Source: CBDBZX01 sp965213645 (GTDB lineage Bacteria > Deinococcota > Deinococci > Deinococcales > Trueperaceae). From it: a stretch of DNA of 64,000 nt. A model generated the notes under the pieces. It was not told the DNA's origin and made no database searches. It saw nothing but the letters and a program-made list of their open reading frames with translations. The translations under genes and the position numbers were made by a program. Position 1 is the first letter of the stretch. The number at the start of each line of letters is the position of its first letter. Location: the NCBI GenBank assembly GCA_965213645.1, contig CBDBZX010000002.1, forward strand, positions 62,001 through 126,000, written 5' to 3'. Positions 53,238 to 60,959 of this stretch are shown piece by piece.

Positions 53238-53740
53238 AGCACCTCCTGATTGGGAGCCTCTTCAATTCTAACGTACAAAAATGAATCTCCGCGTCTCAAA
53301 CCCTCTGCTAAAACGCTAGAAACATTTCTGACTCTGAAGTTGCTGTTCAGATTGCGCTTTCTACTAAGCACGTCAGTGACCTGAACATCGTTGAAGTAAA
53401 CCAGTCCTTCCAAAGCATCTTGAAGCGGCTTAACGATATTGTCAACGTCTACGTCCACCGCGTTGTAAAAATAAGTAATACCAACCTGAAAGAATGATGT
53501 CGTAAAGTGAGAGCGTCCAAGGGTACGCTCTCACGAGCGGTTTAGATGTCAAACGACGACATCTAAACTTCACTTTGGTATAACTTGGAACATGACGGAC
53601 TTCACTGTAGGCGAGTCACCGCTAGGCCAACGCTTTTTGGCTTCTCCTCTCATAAAAGCCTTCCAACTTCTCAATCTACCGCGTCGCCTCGTTTGCTGCG
53701 AAACAGGTGGTCCGCTCACAATAAATTCAAAAGGCAGCAA
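53234..53740 (-). pseudogene. RusA-like Holliday-junction resolvase, split by MITE
   Basis: Reading leftwards from a TTG at 53740, the first part gives FEFIVSGPPVSQQTRRRG and WKAFMRGEAKKRWPSG up to VKSVMFQV; then a 102-bp MITE interrupts; then TYFYNAVDVDVDNIVKPLQD continues to the stop at 53234. Removing 53479-53580 plus one TAA restores a single frame (FQV-TYFYNA-VDVDVDN). DVDNIVKPLQDALEGLVYFND is the RusA core, with the metal-binding Asp residues. Intact length would be about 134 residues. As it stands the gene is probably inactive; a 74-residue C-terminal piece could still be translated from GTG 53458. Confidence 0.85.
53479..53580. mobile_element. Family 5 MITE (102 bp) inside RusA gene
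   Basis: Ends TACCAA and TTGGTA are exact inverted repeats; the first 25 bases at each end are related. TAA at 53476-53478 and 53581-53583 is the target duplication. The interior holds two perfect hairpins: GTGAGAGCGT/ACGCTCTCAC and GTTTAGATGTC/GACATCTAAAC. Confidence 0.93.
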
Positions 53741-53787
53741 AGGTCGAACTCCTAGTCATCATTTGAAGAGGTTGCTTCGCTTACTTC

Positions 53788-55029
53788 TCAGTTCTCCACA
53801 AGAATGCTGCTCAAAAGCGTCATCTCTCCCTCCGCTAAGTTGCTGTAGTCGTACTGAAAAAACCCGTTCTCCGCGATGACGATAGCAATACCGTTAAAAG
53901 GAATGATATCTCTCGCTCTGACCTCATCAAGCTGCTTGATGAGGGTTAAGTTTTGGGGCTCGCGGGCGTTCTCATAGACCTTGAGCCCCGCCTCACCGTC
54001 ACAGACGAAGAGGTAGTCGTCGTCTACGCCTAAACCGTAAGGCTCTTGTAGAGGATAATCGACGATCAGTTCGGGCGAACTCGGCTCGGACACGTCGATG
54101 ACTTCTAAGCGGTTGCGTTCGCCGAAGCAACTTCCTTGCAGGGTTACGTAGGCGAGGTCGCCCTGCACGACGACGGGGTCGCAGCTCTGCACGTGGGTGA
54201 TTTCGCCCGCTTTGCGCAAATTGCCGGGGTCGCTCGCGTCCATGATGTACATGCCCTGGTTGCCCCCGACGTAGAGCTGATTGCCCGCTTCGCGTGGATA
54301 GGGAAAGAGCGTCTCGATGCCAAAGTCCACGGGGACTCGGTTGAAGAACGTCGGGTTGTCCAGCGTCTCCAAATGAAAGCTCTGAATTTGGTCGCCGTCA
54401 ATGGTGTAGAGGTAATCCTCTAAAGCCGCGAACCGCGCCAGCGAGCCGCCCTGCGAGGCACCCCCGCCATCACCTGAACCGCCCCCGTCGCTAGGCGGCG
54501 CGGGCGCAGGTTCGGCGGCAACGCCGCACACCCGGCGCAGCTTGCCCTCTTTGTAGCCGACTAAAATCCTGCCGTCCTCCTGCGGATAGAGATTTTCAAA
54601 GGCCGACTCGAGCCGCTTTAAAAGTGTGACCTCTCGAGGGTTGCTAAAGTCGAGTGCTACGAGGTCGGTGTAGTTATCCGCGTAGAGAACTGTACCCGTC
54701 TCGTCCTCACGCACCAAGAGGTCGTGGTTACCGGGGATGGCGATAAAGGCGAGGTTGACTGGGTTTCTAGGGTCGCTGTTGTCCAGAACGTGGACGCCCT
54801 CTTCGACTTCGCTGATCAAGATGAGGTCGTGATGGAGGTAGATTTTGCCCGGCTTGACGATCTCGCGCGGCGCTTGGTTTTCGACGCGGCGTACGTCGTC
54901 AAGTTGCACGTAGACCGGAATCTGTTCGTGGTACGTGTAGCCGTCTGCGCAAAAGATTCCGCCGCAGCCCGAGAGCAAGAGGACTAGAAGCGCGAATAGG
55001 GGTAGTGTGCTCTGTTTAGGATAACGCAT
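53788..55029 (-). CDS. LVIVD-type beta-propeller lipoprotein
   Basis: 413-residue exported lipoprotein (LLLSGCGG, Cys about 22). The mature part contains repeated short blades of the LVIVD type: VHVLDNSDPRNPVNLAFI, VALDFSNPREVTLLKRL, MYIMDASDPGNLRKAGEI, LEVIDVSEPSSPELIVDY and LKVYENAREPQNLTLIKQL, predicting a propeller. A glycine/serine/proline-rich low-complexity loop breaks the middle (about residues 165-190). I use ATG 55027-55029, which has CGGAGGAAC as RBS; the longer frame adds 27 residues before the signal peptide. Function unknown. Confidence 0.85.
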   Translation of the reverse strand: MRYPKQSTLPLFALLVLLLSGCGGIFCADGYTYHEQIPVYVQLDDVRRVENQAPREIVKPGKIYLHHDLILISEVEEGVHVLDNSDPRNPVNLAFIAIPGNHDLLVREDETGTVLYADNYTDLVALDFSNPREVTLLKRLESAFENLYPQEDGRILVGYKEGKLRRVCGVAAEPAPAPPSDGGGSGDGGGASQGGSLARFAALEDYLYTIDGDQIQSFHLETLDNPTFFNRVPVDFGIETLFPYPREAGNQLYVGGNQGMYIMDASDPGNLRKAGEITHVQSCDPVVVQGDLAYVTLQGSCFGERNRLEVIDVSEPSSPELIVDYPLQEPYGLGVDDDYLFVCDGEAGLKVYENAREPQNLTLIKQLDEVRARDIIPFNGIAIVIAENGFFQYDYSNLAEGEMTLLSSILVEN

Positions 55030-55195
55030 ACGTTCCTCCGAGGGGCTTGTCGCACGGTGGCGCACAGATTGTTTGTCATCACATTTTTGTAGAGTGTAGC
55101 AAAACTTCACAGTAAAATGAGTTTAGAAAGGGTTCATTAAGGTCGCTTTGAGAGGGCTTTATGAGAGATAAGCGCGAGCATTCTTTCTGAAAGTG

Positions 55196-55250
55196 AGCGC
55201 TCAGTCCTATGGACTGTAAGCGTTTGTGACCAGGTAACACCTGCGTTCAT
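55196..55250. repeat. Family 3 repeat fragment
   Basis: CTATGGACTGTAAGCGTTTGTGACCAGGTAACACCTGCG resembles, in two short blocks, the TAAGAGTGTTT...ACCAGATGATACCTGC end of the family. It lies directly before recF and stops short of its -10 box. Confidence 0.5.
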
Positions 55251-55265
55251 CGGTTAGACTACGCC

Positions 55266-56303
55266 GTGCTCCTGCTGTCCCTGTCGCAACTCAACTACCG
55301 CAATTTAATGACGCCGAGGCTCGAGTTCACCCCCGGCATCAACGCTGTCATTGGGCGCAACGCGGCGGGCAAGTCGAACGTGTTGGAGGCGGCGTATTTA
55401 GGTTGCACGGGTGAATTGCCGGGCGGCAAAATCGCCGAGACGGTGCGCATCGGCGAAGAGGAGGGCTTCGTGAGCGCCCAAATCGAGCGCGAGGACGGGA
55501 TTAGCACGACGCAAATCGGGCTCGCGCCGGGGCGTAAGGTCATCCGCTTGGACGGTCAAAACGTGCGCACATACGACCTCGCTAAAGTTGCGGCGGCAGT
55601 GCTCATCACGCCCGAGGACGCGGATATGGTGCACGGCTCGCCCTCGGCGCGGCGGCACTACCTCGACTCGCTCCTCAGCCGCCTCTCACTCCGCTACGCG
55701 CTCCTCAGCCGCGAGTATAATCGGGTGGTGGAGCAGCGCAATGCCAGCCTCAAGCGGTTCGACCCGTCCCTCAGTGTGTGGACGGAGCGCTTTATCGAAC
55801 TCGGCGGTGAGATTATGACGCTGAGAGAACGGGCGGTGAGGCGCATCAGGGAGATTGCGAAGGCGAGCTACGCGGAGATTTCGGGGCAGGACAAGGAACT
55901 CGGCGTGAGCTTGGCGAGTGCGGACGGGCAGGACTTGGAGACGGCGCTAGTCGCAAGCGAAGACGAGGAACGCGTCCGTGGCGTGACGGTGGTTGGACCA
56001 CACCGCGACGACCTCTTGTTGACGCTAAACAGTTACAGCGTGCAGGCGTACGGCTCGAGGGGTGAAGCCCGCACCACTGCGTTAGCCCTGCGCGTCGCAG
56101 AGTATCAACTTTTAAACGAAAAACACCGCGAAGCCCCTATCCTCCTCTTGGACGACTTCACCGCCGAACTCGACGCGGGCCGCCGCGAATTTTTGCTCTC
56201 ACTCGCCGCTGCCACGCCGCAAGCCTTAGTGAGTGGTACAGAAGCGCCGCCGCACGCCGCCAAACACTTCTTCGTATCGGGAGGTCAGGTCAATGTGGGT
56301 TAG
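55266..56303 (+). CDS. recF: DNA replication and repair protein RecF
   Basis: SMC-like ATPase that helps RecO/RecR load RecA at gapped DNA. Walker A is GRNAAGKSN (residues 30-38), the ABC signature is GSRGEART (about 263-270) and Walker B is PILLLDDFTAELD (about 291-303). The N-terminal LSLSQLNYRNL and the ITPEDADMVHGSPSARRHYLD segment are typical. Length 345 is normal. It begins with GTG 55266; TAGACT lies five bases before it, a leaderless layout. dnaA and dnaN are not nearby; a DciA-like gene follows, 235 bases away across a repeat. Confidence 0.95.
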   Translation: MLLLSLSQLNYRNLMTPRLEFTPGINAVIGRNAAGKSNVLEAAYLGCTGELPGGKIAETVRIGEEEGFVSAQIEREDGISTTQIGLAPGRKVIRLDGQNVRTYDLAKVAAAVLITPEDADMVHGSPSARRHYLDSLLSRLSLRYALLSREYNRVVEQRNASLKRFDPSLSVWTERFIELGGEIMTLRERAVRRIREIAKASYAEISGQDKELGVSLASADGQDLETALVASEDEERVRGVTVVGPHRDDLLLTLNSYSVQAYGSRGEARTTALALRVAEYQLLNEKHREAPILLLDDFTAELDAGRREFLLSLAAATPQALVSGTEAPPHAAKHFFVSGGQVNVG

Positions 56304-56315
56304 CTCGAGTCTAAG

Positions 56316-56533
56316 TACACTGTCAGCTAAGTTTTGCAACACTGTTGTCACCCCGTTCACGAAGTCGCTAGTGGGAGCAGGCTTGCGACGCGTTAAGCCT
56401 TGCGGAGCGGAGCGCAGTCGAGGGGTCTCGTTTGGCAATAGCCAAAACTCTGTAACTTGCACTCTCTGTCAGAGAAGTCAGCAAGGTCAGAGATTCTTCC
56501 CCTTCGGCAAGCTCAGGGTCAGAATGACATGGT
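56316..56533. repeat. Family 1 repeat, older relative
   Basis: Starts TACACTGTCAGCTAAG and ends GTCAGAATGACATGG, like the copy at 34402. It carries a private insertion (about 56359-56400, CACGAAGTCGCTAGTGGGAG). It fills the gap between recF and the DciA-like gene, whose ATG is six bases beyond it. Confidence 0.8.
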
Positions 56534-56538
56534 GAATC

Positions 56539-57381
56539 ATGGCGAATAAACCGAGCAACGTCGCAGACGTGCTCGCCGAGGTCTTTAAGCGCGGCGGGAT
56601 GCGGCGCGGCGTCAAGCGGGCCGAGGCGGTGCTCTTGTGGCCGCAGGTTGTCGGCGCGAACGTCGCGAAGTTCACCACGGCGCGGAGCGTGCAAGACGGC
56701 ACGCTCTTCGTCGAGGTGCCCGACTCGGAGACGGCGATGCACCTCAGCTTTCAGCGGCAGAAATTCTTGAACGTTTATAAAGCGAAGTTTGGCGTGAAGG
56801 ACGTGAAAGAGGTGCGCTTCCGGGTGGGGCGGCGCTCGACGCCGGATGCGCCTGAGCCCAAGCTCGCAGAAGCCCCCGCTGACCCCAAAGCGCTCGCCGC
56901 GCTCGCGCGTAGGCTCAGTGAGCTAGATCTGCCCGACGACCTCTCTCGTCCCACCATGCAGGCCGCCAAAGCGATGCTCGCGTACCGCTCGAGGCGCTTA
57001 GCCGAAGGCTGGACCCCGTGCGACATCTGCGAGACTCTGATAGGAAGCGGCACGCTCTGCACCGTCTGTGAGCGCTACGCCCTGTCCGGGTTGATTCGGA
57101 GCGCCAGCCATCAACTCGCCGTGGACCCCAGACAAGCGACGCCCATGCTGAGCGACGACGAGCGCAAAGTCGCGGCCTATCTCGCTAGAGCGTACCTCAA
57201 AGAGAAGCTCCAAGAACTCCTCCCGCAAGTCCTCGCCGACCCGACCTTTAAGCCGCATTTGGAGAGCGCCGCGCGGTGCTACTTGGCTCACCTTTTGGAG
57301 AAACCTTTGACAGATGTATCTGAGGAAGATTTAGATAGGTTGGACTCGAGAGTCGCTAGAGCGCTAGGACGGTGGCGCTAG
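56539..57381 (+). CDS. DciA-like (DUF721) protein with zinc ribbon
   Basis: 280-residue protein whose N-terminal 95 residues are a DUF721/DciA domain (VADVLAEVFKRGGMRRGV; WPQVVGANVAKFT; LFVEVPDSETAMHLSFQRQKFL). In other bacteria DciA is the ancestral loader or operator of the replicative helicase DnaB. The middle has CDICETLIGSGTLCTVC (about 162-178), a CxxC-CxxC zinc site, and the C-terminal 100 residues are helical. This longer form differs from the roughly 150-residue proteobacterial DciA. The neighbouring recF fits a replication role. A family 1 repeat occupies its 5' region and must contribute to its RBS. Confidence 0.82.
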   Translation: MANKPSNVADVLAEVFKRGGMRRGVKRAEAVLLWPQVVGANVAKFTTARSVQDGTLFVEVPDSETAMHLSFQRQKFLNVYKAKFGVKDVKEVRFRVGRRSTPDAPEPKLAEAPADPKALAALARRLSELDLPDDLSRPTMQAAKAMLAYRSRRLAEGWTPCDICETLIGSGTLCTVCERYALSGLIRSASHQLAVDPRQATPMLSDDERKVAAYLARAYLKEKLQELLPQVLADPTFKPHLESAARCYLAHLLEKPLTDVSEEDLDRLDSRVARALGRWR

Positions 57382-57427
57382 ATGTCTTTACTAAAGCACC
57401 TCATAAAACGCGCTTCTCATCCACGCC

Positions 57428-57499
57428 GATTTCAACACGGATTCCAAATTCGCGAACTCCAAACTCGTAGATTTCAAATTCACAGATTCCAGATTCGTA
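57428..57499. repeat. Five imperfect 15-bp tandem repeats
   Basis: GATTTCAACACG, GATTCCAAATTCGC, GAACTCCAAACTCGTA, GATTTCAAATTCACA, GATTCCAGATTCGTA follow one another. It lies 15 bases before the next ATG. The function is unknown; it may be a binding array or degenerate slippage product. Confidence 0.7.
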
Positions 57500-57513
57500 A
57501 CGGAGCACGCTAG

Positions 57514-57966
57514 ATGCAACTCGTCTTACCCTTTCCCGAAGCCATTGACTTAGCCACCAGCGACAAGCCGCTCCCGCCGCAGATTGAGCGTATTATTGCG
57601 CGGGGCAACACTATCCACATCACCATTGACCCTAAAGTCGCGCTGCCGCAAGCGCTGCACCGCCTTGCGCCCAAGGTCAAGCTCGAGCTGACCTTCCGCA
57701 ATTTCGCGGCGGGCGTCGCCACCTTCGACCTCGCCACGAACGTCTACGCCCTACCGCTCCACCGGCTCCTCAACCTCATCACCGAGCGTTTGCCGCTGCC
57801 AGAGGGAATTCGCATCGTGCGCGGCGAGCGTGAGCCTAAAGTGCTTATGGATATCCAAGCGCTTATGAACCAACAGGTGGAGGGTTTAGAGCTGCAAGAG
57901 TTCTATCTTTACGAGGGCGACTTTATCCTCACGGCGAAGGTCCAGAACTTTAGGCAAAGGCGGTGA
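57514..57966 (+). CDS. Conserved-looking hypothetical protein (150 aa)
   Basis: I do not recognise a family. The product is soluble, mixed alpha/beta: MQLVLPFPEAIDL, a strand-rich middle (GNTIHITIDPKVALPQALHRL; VKLELTFRNFAAGVATFDL), a helix LPLHRLLNLITERLPLP and a C-terminal strand pair LYEGDFILTAKVQNF. ACGGAGC precedes the ATG. It follows the DciA-like gene on the same strand with 130 bases between, holding tandem repeats, and precedes tRNA-Asp. The order recF-dciA-like-this may be one transcription unit. Confidence 0.65.
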   Translation: MQLVLPFPEAIDLATSDKPLPPQIERIIARGNTIHITIDPKVALPQALHRLAPKVKLELTFRNFAAGVATFDLATNVYALPLHRLLNLITERLPLPEGIRIVRGEREPKVLMDIQALMNQQVEGLELQEFYLYEGDFILTAKVQNFRQRR

Positions 57967-57976
57967 CGTCCGGTTG

Positions 57977-58006
57977 TTGACAGGGCGTAGACGCAGCCTT
58001 TATACT
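57977..58006 (+). promoter_or_regulatory. tRNA-Asp promoter
   Basis: TTGACA at 57977-57982 and TATACT at 58001-58006, 18-base spacer, 17 bases before the tRNA. Confidence 0.85.
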
Positions 58007-58023
58007 AATTTCTTGCAGAGCGT

Positions 58024-58099
58024 GGAGCCGTAGTGTAGCGGTTAGCATATCTGCCTGTCACGCAGAAGGTCGCGGGTTCAAATCCCGTCGGCTCCGCCA
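58024..58099 (+). tRNA. tRNA-Asp (anticodon GTC)
   Basis: Acceptor arm GGAGCCG/CGGCTCC, D-loop with AGCGGTTAGC, anticodon loop CTGTCAC reading GTC, variable AAGGT, T-arm CGGGTTCAAATCCCG, and an encoded CCA at 58097-58099. Confidence 0.97.
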
Positions 58100-58280
58100 C
58101 CAAGGAGGTATCATCTTCTAATAGAGAGGGTACTTTCGCCTGAAAAGCCTTTAGCAGCAAGCGGGAGCGTTCCACGCGACTGCGTATCATGCCGCTATGA
58201 ACGCTAAAATTTATAGCTTAGTGGTTGTCCGGTAAAGGTTTTAGAGGTATCGTCTTTCAACAGATGATGCTGATGCCTGG

Positions 58281-58317
58281 AAGCAGCTTCGTTCTATTCG
58301 GAATGAAGCTGCTTTTT
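58281..58317 (+). terminator. Intrinsic terminator
   Basis: AAGCAGCTTC and GAAGCTGCTT, extended by GTTC/GAAT to about 14 bp around TATTCG, then five T. It probably ends the tRNA-Asp transcript. The 180 bases between contain a family 3-like fragment but no gene. Confidence 0.85.
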
Positions 58318-58527
58318 CGTTGATAGAAAGCAAGTAATTCATTATCTATCTCGACAATATTTGCGGTCATCTGAGCGGTATTGGGTGGGTGTTGTGAAGC
58401 TCGAGCACCTCTTTCAATATGCAGAAAATCTCTTCTACACGCTTTACTTTTCATAATGAACTATGATTTTGCGCAAATACCGCATACCTTGCACTCTTTT
58501 TCAGGGCTTCCTGATACCGTAAAGATT

Positions 58528-59202
58528 ATGCCTAAGATTCCGCTCTTCCCCCTACCTGAGACGGTGGTCTTCCCCGGAATGACGCTGCCGCTCTACGTCT
58601 TCGAGGAGCGCTACAAGCGGATGATTAGAGACTGCGTCGAGAACAACCAGCGGCGGCTCGTCATCGTCCTCGCCAAGCCGCAGTTGACGCAAGTTGAAAT
58701 CAGCGACGCTTTAGACGATATCCCGCCACCCTTGAACCACTACGACATCGGCACGTATGTCGATATCATATCCGTCTCCGAAAATCCTGACGGAAGCTAC
58801 AATATCTTGACGCACGGCCAGGAGCGTTGCCGCGTCGAGTTAGCGGACCAACTCGCCGTAACCGAGGCTGATGGCTCGAAGAGCTACCTCTACTACAGCG
58901 AGGATGCGCCTGAGACGCTCCAGCGCGACGACCCCAACTTAGAGCGCGTAAGCGCCTGGGACACGCTCGACACTTTTCGCGCTTACGCTAAAACTTTCTT
59001 CGCCTTTGACGCCTTGAAACAGATTGAGGAGGCGCTGCCCGATGACCTTCTCTACCAGTCTTCTTTTATCTGCGCTAACTTGCGCGTGCCTGCGTCTGAG
59101 CGTCAAGAGATGCTCGAGGCGTCCTCGCTCGTGGCGCGTTTCGAGTTGGCGCAGCGGCTGATGCAGGAGTATTTAGCCGCGCACGACGCCGACAAAGTTT
59201 AG
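58528..59202 (+). CDS. LON substrate-binding domain protein
   Basis: 224-residue protein consisting of the N-terminal substrate-binding (LAN/LON) domain of Lon protease without the ATPase or protease parts (PF02190 type). Signatures: IPLFPLPETVVFPGMTLPLYVFEERYKRM at the start (landmark), VLAKPQL, GTYVDIISVSENPDGSYNILTHGQERCRV, then a helical C-terminal half. Such stand-alone proteins are common in bacteria and their role is unclear. I use ATG 58528; the frame stays open upstream to 58381 but those residues are not homologous. truD follows 11 bases later. Confidence 0.88.
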   Translation: MPKIPLFPLPETVVFPGMTLPLYVFEERYKRMIRDCVENNQRRLVIVLAKPQLTQVEISDALDDIPPPLNHYDIGTYVDIISVSENPDGSYNILTHGQERCRVELADQLAVTEADGSKSYLYYSEDAPETLQRDDPNLERVSAWDTLDTFRAYAKTFFAFDALKQIEEALPDDLLYQSSFICANLRVPASERQEMLEASSLVARFELAQRLMQEYLAAHDADKV

Positions 59203-59213
59203 CGTAAGGTTTG

Positions 59214-60323
59214 ATGTCTGCTTTTGAAAGAACCGCTACAAGTGTAACGCCCGAAGAGGTCGAAAGACTGCATTTTCGCTGGGCAGATTTGCCCGAGGTC
59301 AGCCGCGACGTCGCGGGAACGCTCGGTAGTATCCGCCATATCCCCGAAGACTTCATCGTTACGGAGCGACCTCTTTATCTGCCGGACGGAAATGGCTCTC
59401 ACGCTTACGCTTGGGTGGAGAAGCGCAGCCTCACGACAAAGGACTTGGTAAGCGCCTTGCAGCGTGCGGGTTTGGAGGAGAAGCAGATAGGCGTCGCGGG
59501 GCTTAAAGATAAACACGCACTGACGCAGCAATGGCTGAGTGTACCGAACGCTCACGCGGCGGCGTTGGAAGCGCTGAATGAGGTAGAGGGTGCGCGTGTT
59601 TTAGAGACCTCTCGCCACAAGAATAAGCTCGGCATCGGCCACCTGCTCGGCAATCACTTTCGCATCAGGGTGCGGGGTGCTGAACCGAACGCTGCGGAGC
59701 GGGCAAGGCAGACACTTCACTTACTTCAGGAGCGCGGCGTGCCCAACTACTTCGGCCCACAACGCTTCGGGCGCTTCGGCAACAACGCCTTGGACGGCCT
59801 TAAACTCGTGCGCGGCGAGTGGGTTCCGGGCGGGCACCGCTTAAAGCGCTTTTTCATCTCCGCGTTGCAGTCGCAGCTTTTTAACTATGGGCTCAAGTTG
59901 AGACTCGAGCGCGGTCTCTACGGGCGCGTGCTCTTAGGTGACTGGGCGAAAAAACACGACACGGGTGGCGTCTTTGCAGTCGAGGATGTAGAAATAGAGA
60001 ACGAGCGAGCCGCACGGCTCGAGATCAGCGCAACGAGCCCGCTCTACGGCAAAAAGGTGCGCGTGAGCGAAGGCGAAGCGGGCGCACTGGAGGAAGAGGT
60101 GTTGGCGCACTTCGGCCTGCGCTGGCTGGACTTTCGCAGTCGCAAGGGCTCACGTCGCATCACCCGCGTGGTGTTGAGCGAAGTCGAGGTGGAGCCAACT
60201 GAGGATGGCTACTGGCTCAGTTTCTTCTTGCCCAAAGGCTCCTTTGCCACCAACGTCTTGCGCGAGGTGATGAAGGTTGAGGTGGATGAGCCGTTGGAGC
60301 GTGAGGGAGAGGTCGAGGCGTGA
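59214..60323 (+). CDS. truD: tRNA pseudouridine(13) synthase TruD
   Basis: Converts U13 of tRNA-Glu to pseudouridine. The catalytic Asp is in GVAGLKDKHALTQQW (residue 99); other TruD motifs are HIPEDFIVTE near residue 45, HKNKLGIGHLLGNHFRI, GVPNYFGPQRFG and the TRUD insertion domain (about 200-290). Length 369 is normal. I choose ATG 59214 rather than the TTG one codon before. It is probably cotranscribed with the LON-domain gene. Confidence 0.95.
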   Translation: MSAFERTATSVTPEEVERLHFRWADLPEVSRDVAGTLGSIRHIPEDFIVTERPLYLPDGNGSHAYAWVEKRSLTTKDLVSALQRAGLEEKQIGVAGLKDKHALTQQWLSVPNAHAAALEALNEVEGARVLETSRHKNKLGIGHLLGNHFRIRVRGAEPNAAERARQTLHLLQERGVPNYFGPQRFGRFGNNALDGLKLVRGEWVPGGHRLKRFFISALQSQLFNYGLKLRLERGLYGRVLLGDWAKKHDTGGVFAVEDVEIENERAARLEISATSPLYGKKVRVSEGEAGALEEEVLAHFGLRWLDFRSRKGSRRITRVVLSEVEVEPTEDGYWLSFFLPKGSFATNVLREVMKVEVDEPLEREGEVEA

Positions 60324-60418
60324 GGGTTAGCCCAAGCTGCGCAGTCTATTGAATTAAGAGGTCGAGGCTGAGGCGGCGAGGTCGCTAATTCCCTCTAGGG
60401 GTATACCTGTTACGAATC

Positions 60419-60880
60419 TCAACGTTCAGGCCGCAAAGCATGTTCTAGCTGCGGGGTCATCTCCTCCTGATACCAGCGCGCCAGACCTTCGGCGGCTTCT
60501 TGAACCGAGCGCGACATCGAAGGCTGTAAGGGGTCGGCGCGAACTGGGCTCGAGAGGTTATTTGCGCCGATGAGTTCACCGCAAACTTGCGCGACGTTTT
60601 CAACCGCGCGGGCGAGTTCTATTTTGTAAGGTCGGTTGTCATTCAACTGCTGCCGAGCCCGAATGACTTCATACCTGGTATTTTCTGGATAGGTCCAAGC
60701 GCTCGTCAATACGTCTTGCACAGTAACGTCACTGGTGCCTGTCGGCAGAGTGCGGTGCGCCTCGCTCACGCCAAGCAGCTCGGCGCTTTCGCAAGCGTCA
60801 ATTGTGGCGTTCATGAGCTTTCTTATGAGTGTCCAATCGGTTGGCACAATGGCCTCCTGGGAAGGTTGAGGTTGTGTCAC
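60419..60880 (-). CDS. Hypothetical protein (153 aa)
   Basis: No family recognised. Predicted all-helical and soluble, with DWTLIRKLMNATIDACESAELLGV, VIRARQQLNDNRPYKIELARAVENVA and a C-terminal helix ending LEHALRPER; repeated acidic-basic spacing suggests a small helical bundle. It starts with GTG 60878-60880, next to a region resembling a family 3 repeat (about 60885-60965), and no RBS is seen. It is downstream of asnS on the same strand. Keep as plausible. Confidence 0.6.
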   Translation of the reverse strand: MTQPQPSQEAIVPTDWTLIRKLMNATIDACESAELLGVSEAHRTLPTGTSDVTVQDVLTSAWTYPENTRYEVIRARQQLNDNRPYKIELARAVENVAQVCGELIGANNLSSPVRADPLQPSMSRSVQEAAEGLARWYQEEMTPQLEHALRPER

Positions 60881-60959
60881 GTAGGCATCATCTTTCGAAC
60901 GTGCGAGTTAAACCGTGTTTCCTACAGGGATTGCGTTTTTATGTAGATGATACCTACTA

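Noticed and set aside
53592..53879. Plus-strand ORF opposite the RusA 5' half
   Set aside because: The opposite strand gives clear RusA homology; this frame has none.
55100..56600. Replication origin near recF
   Set aside because: No dnaA, dnaN or cluster of DnaA boxes is present; recF alone is not evidence.
58100..58280. A second tRNA or small RNA after tRNA-Asp
   Set aside because: No cloverleaf can be drawn; the segment is a repeat fragment leading to a terminator.
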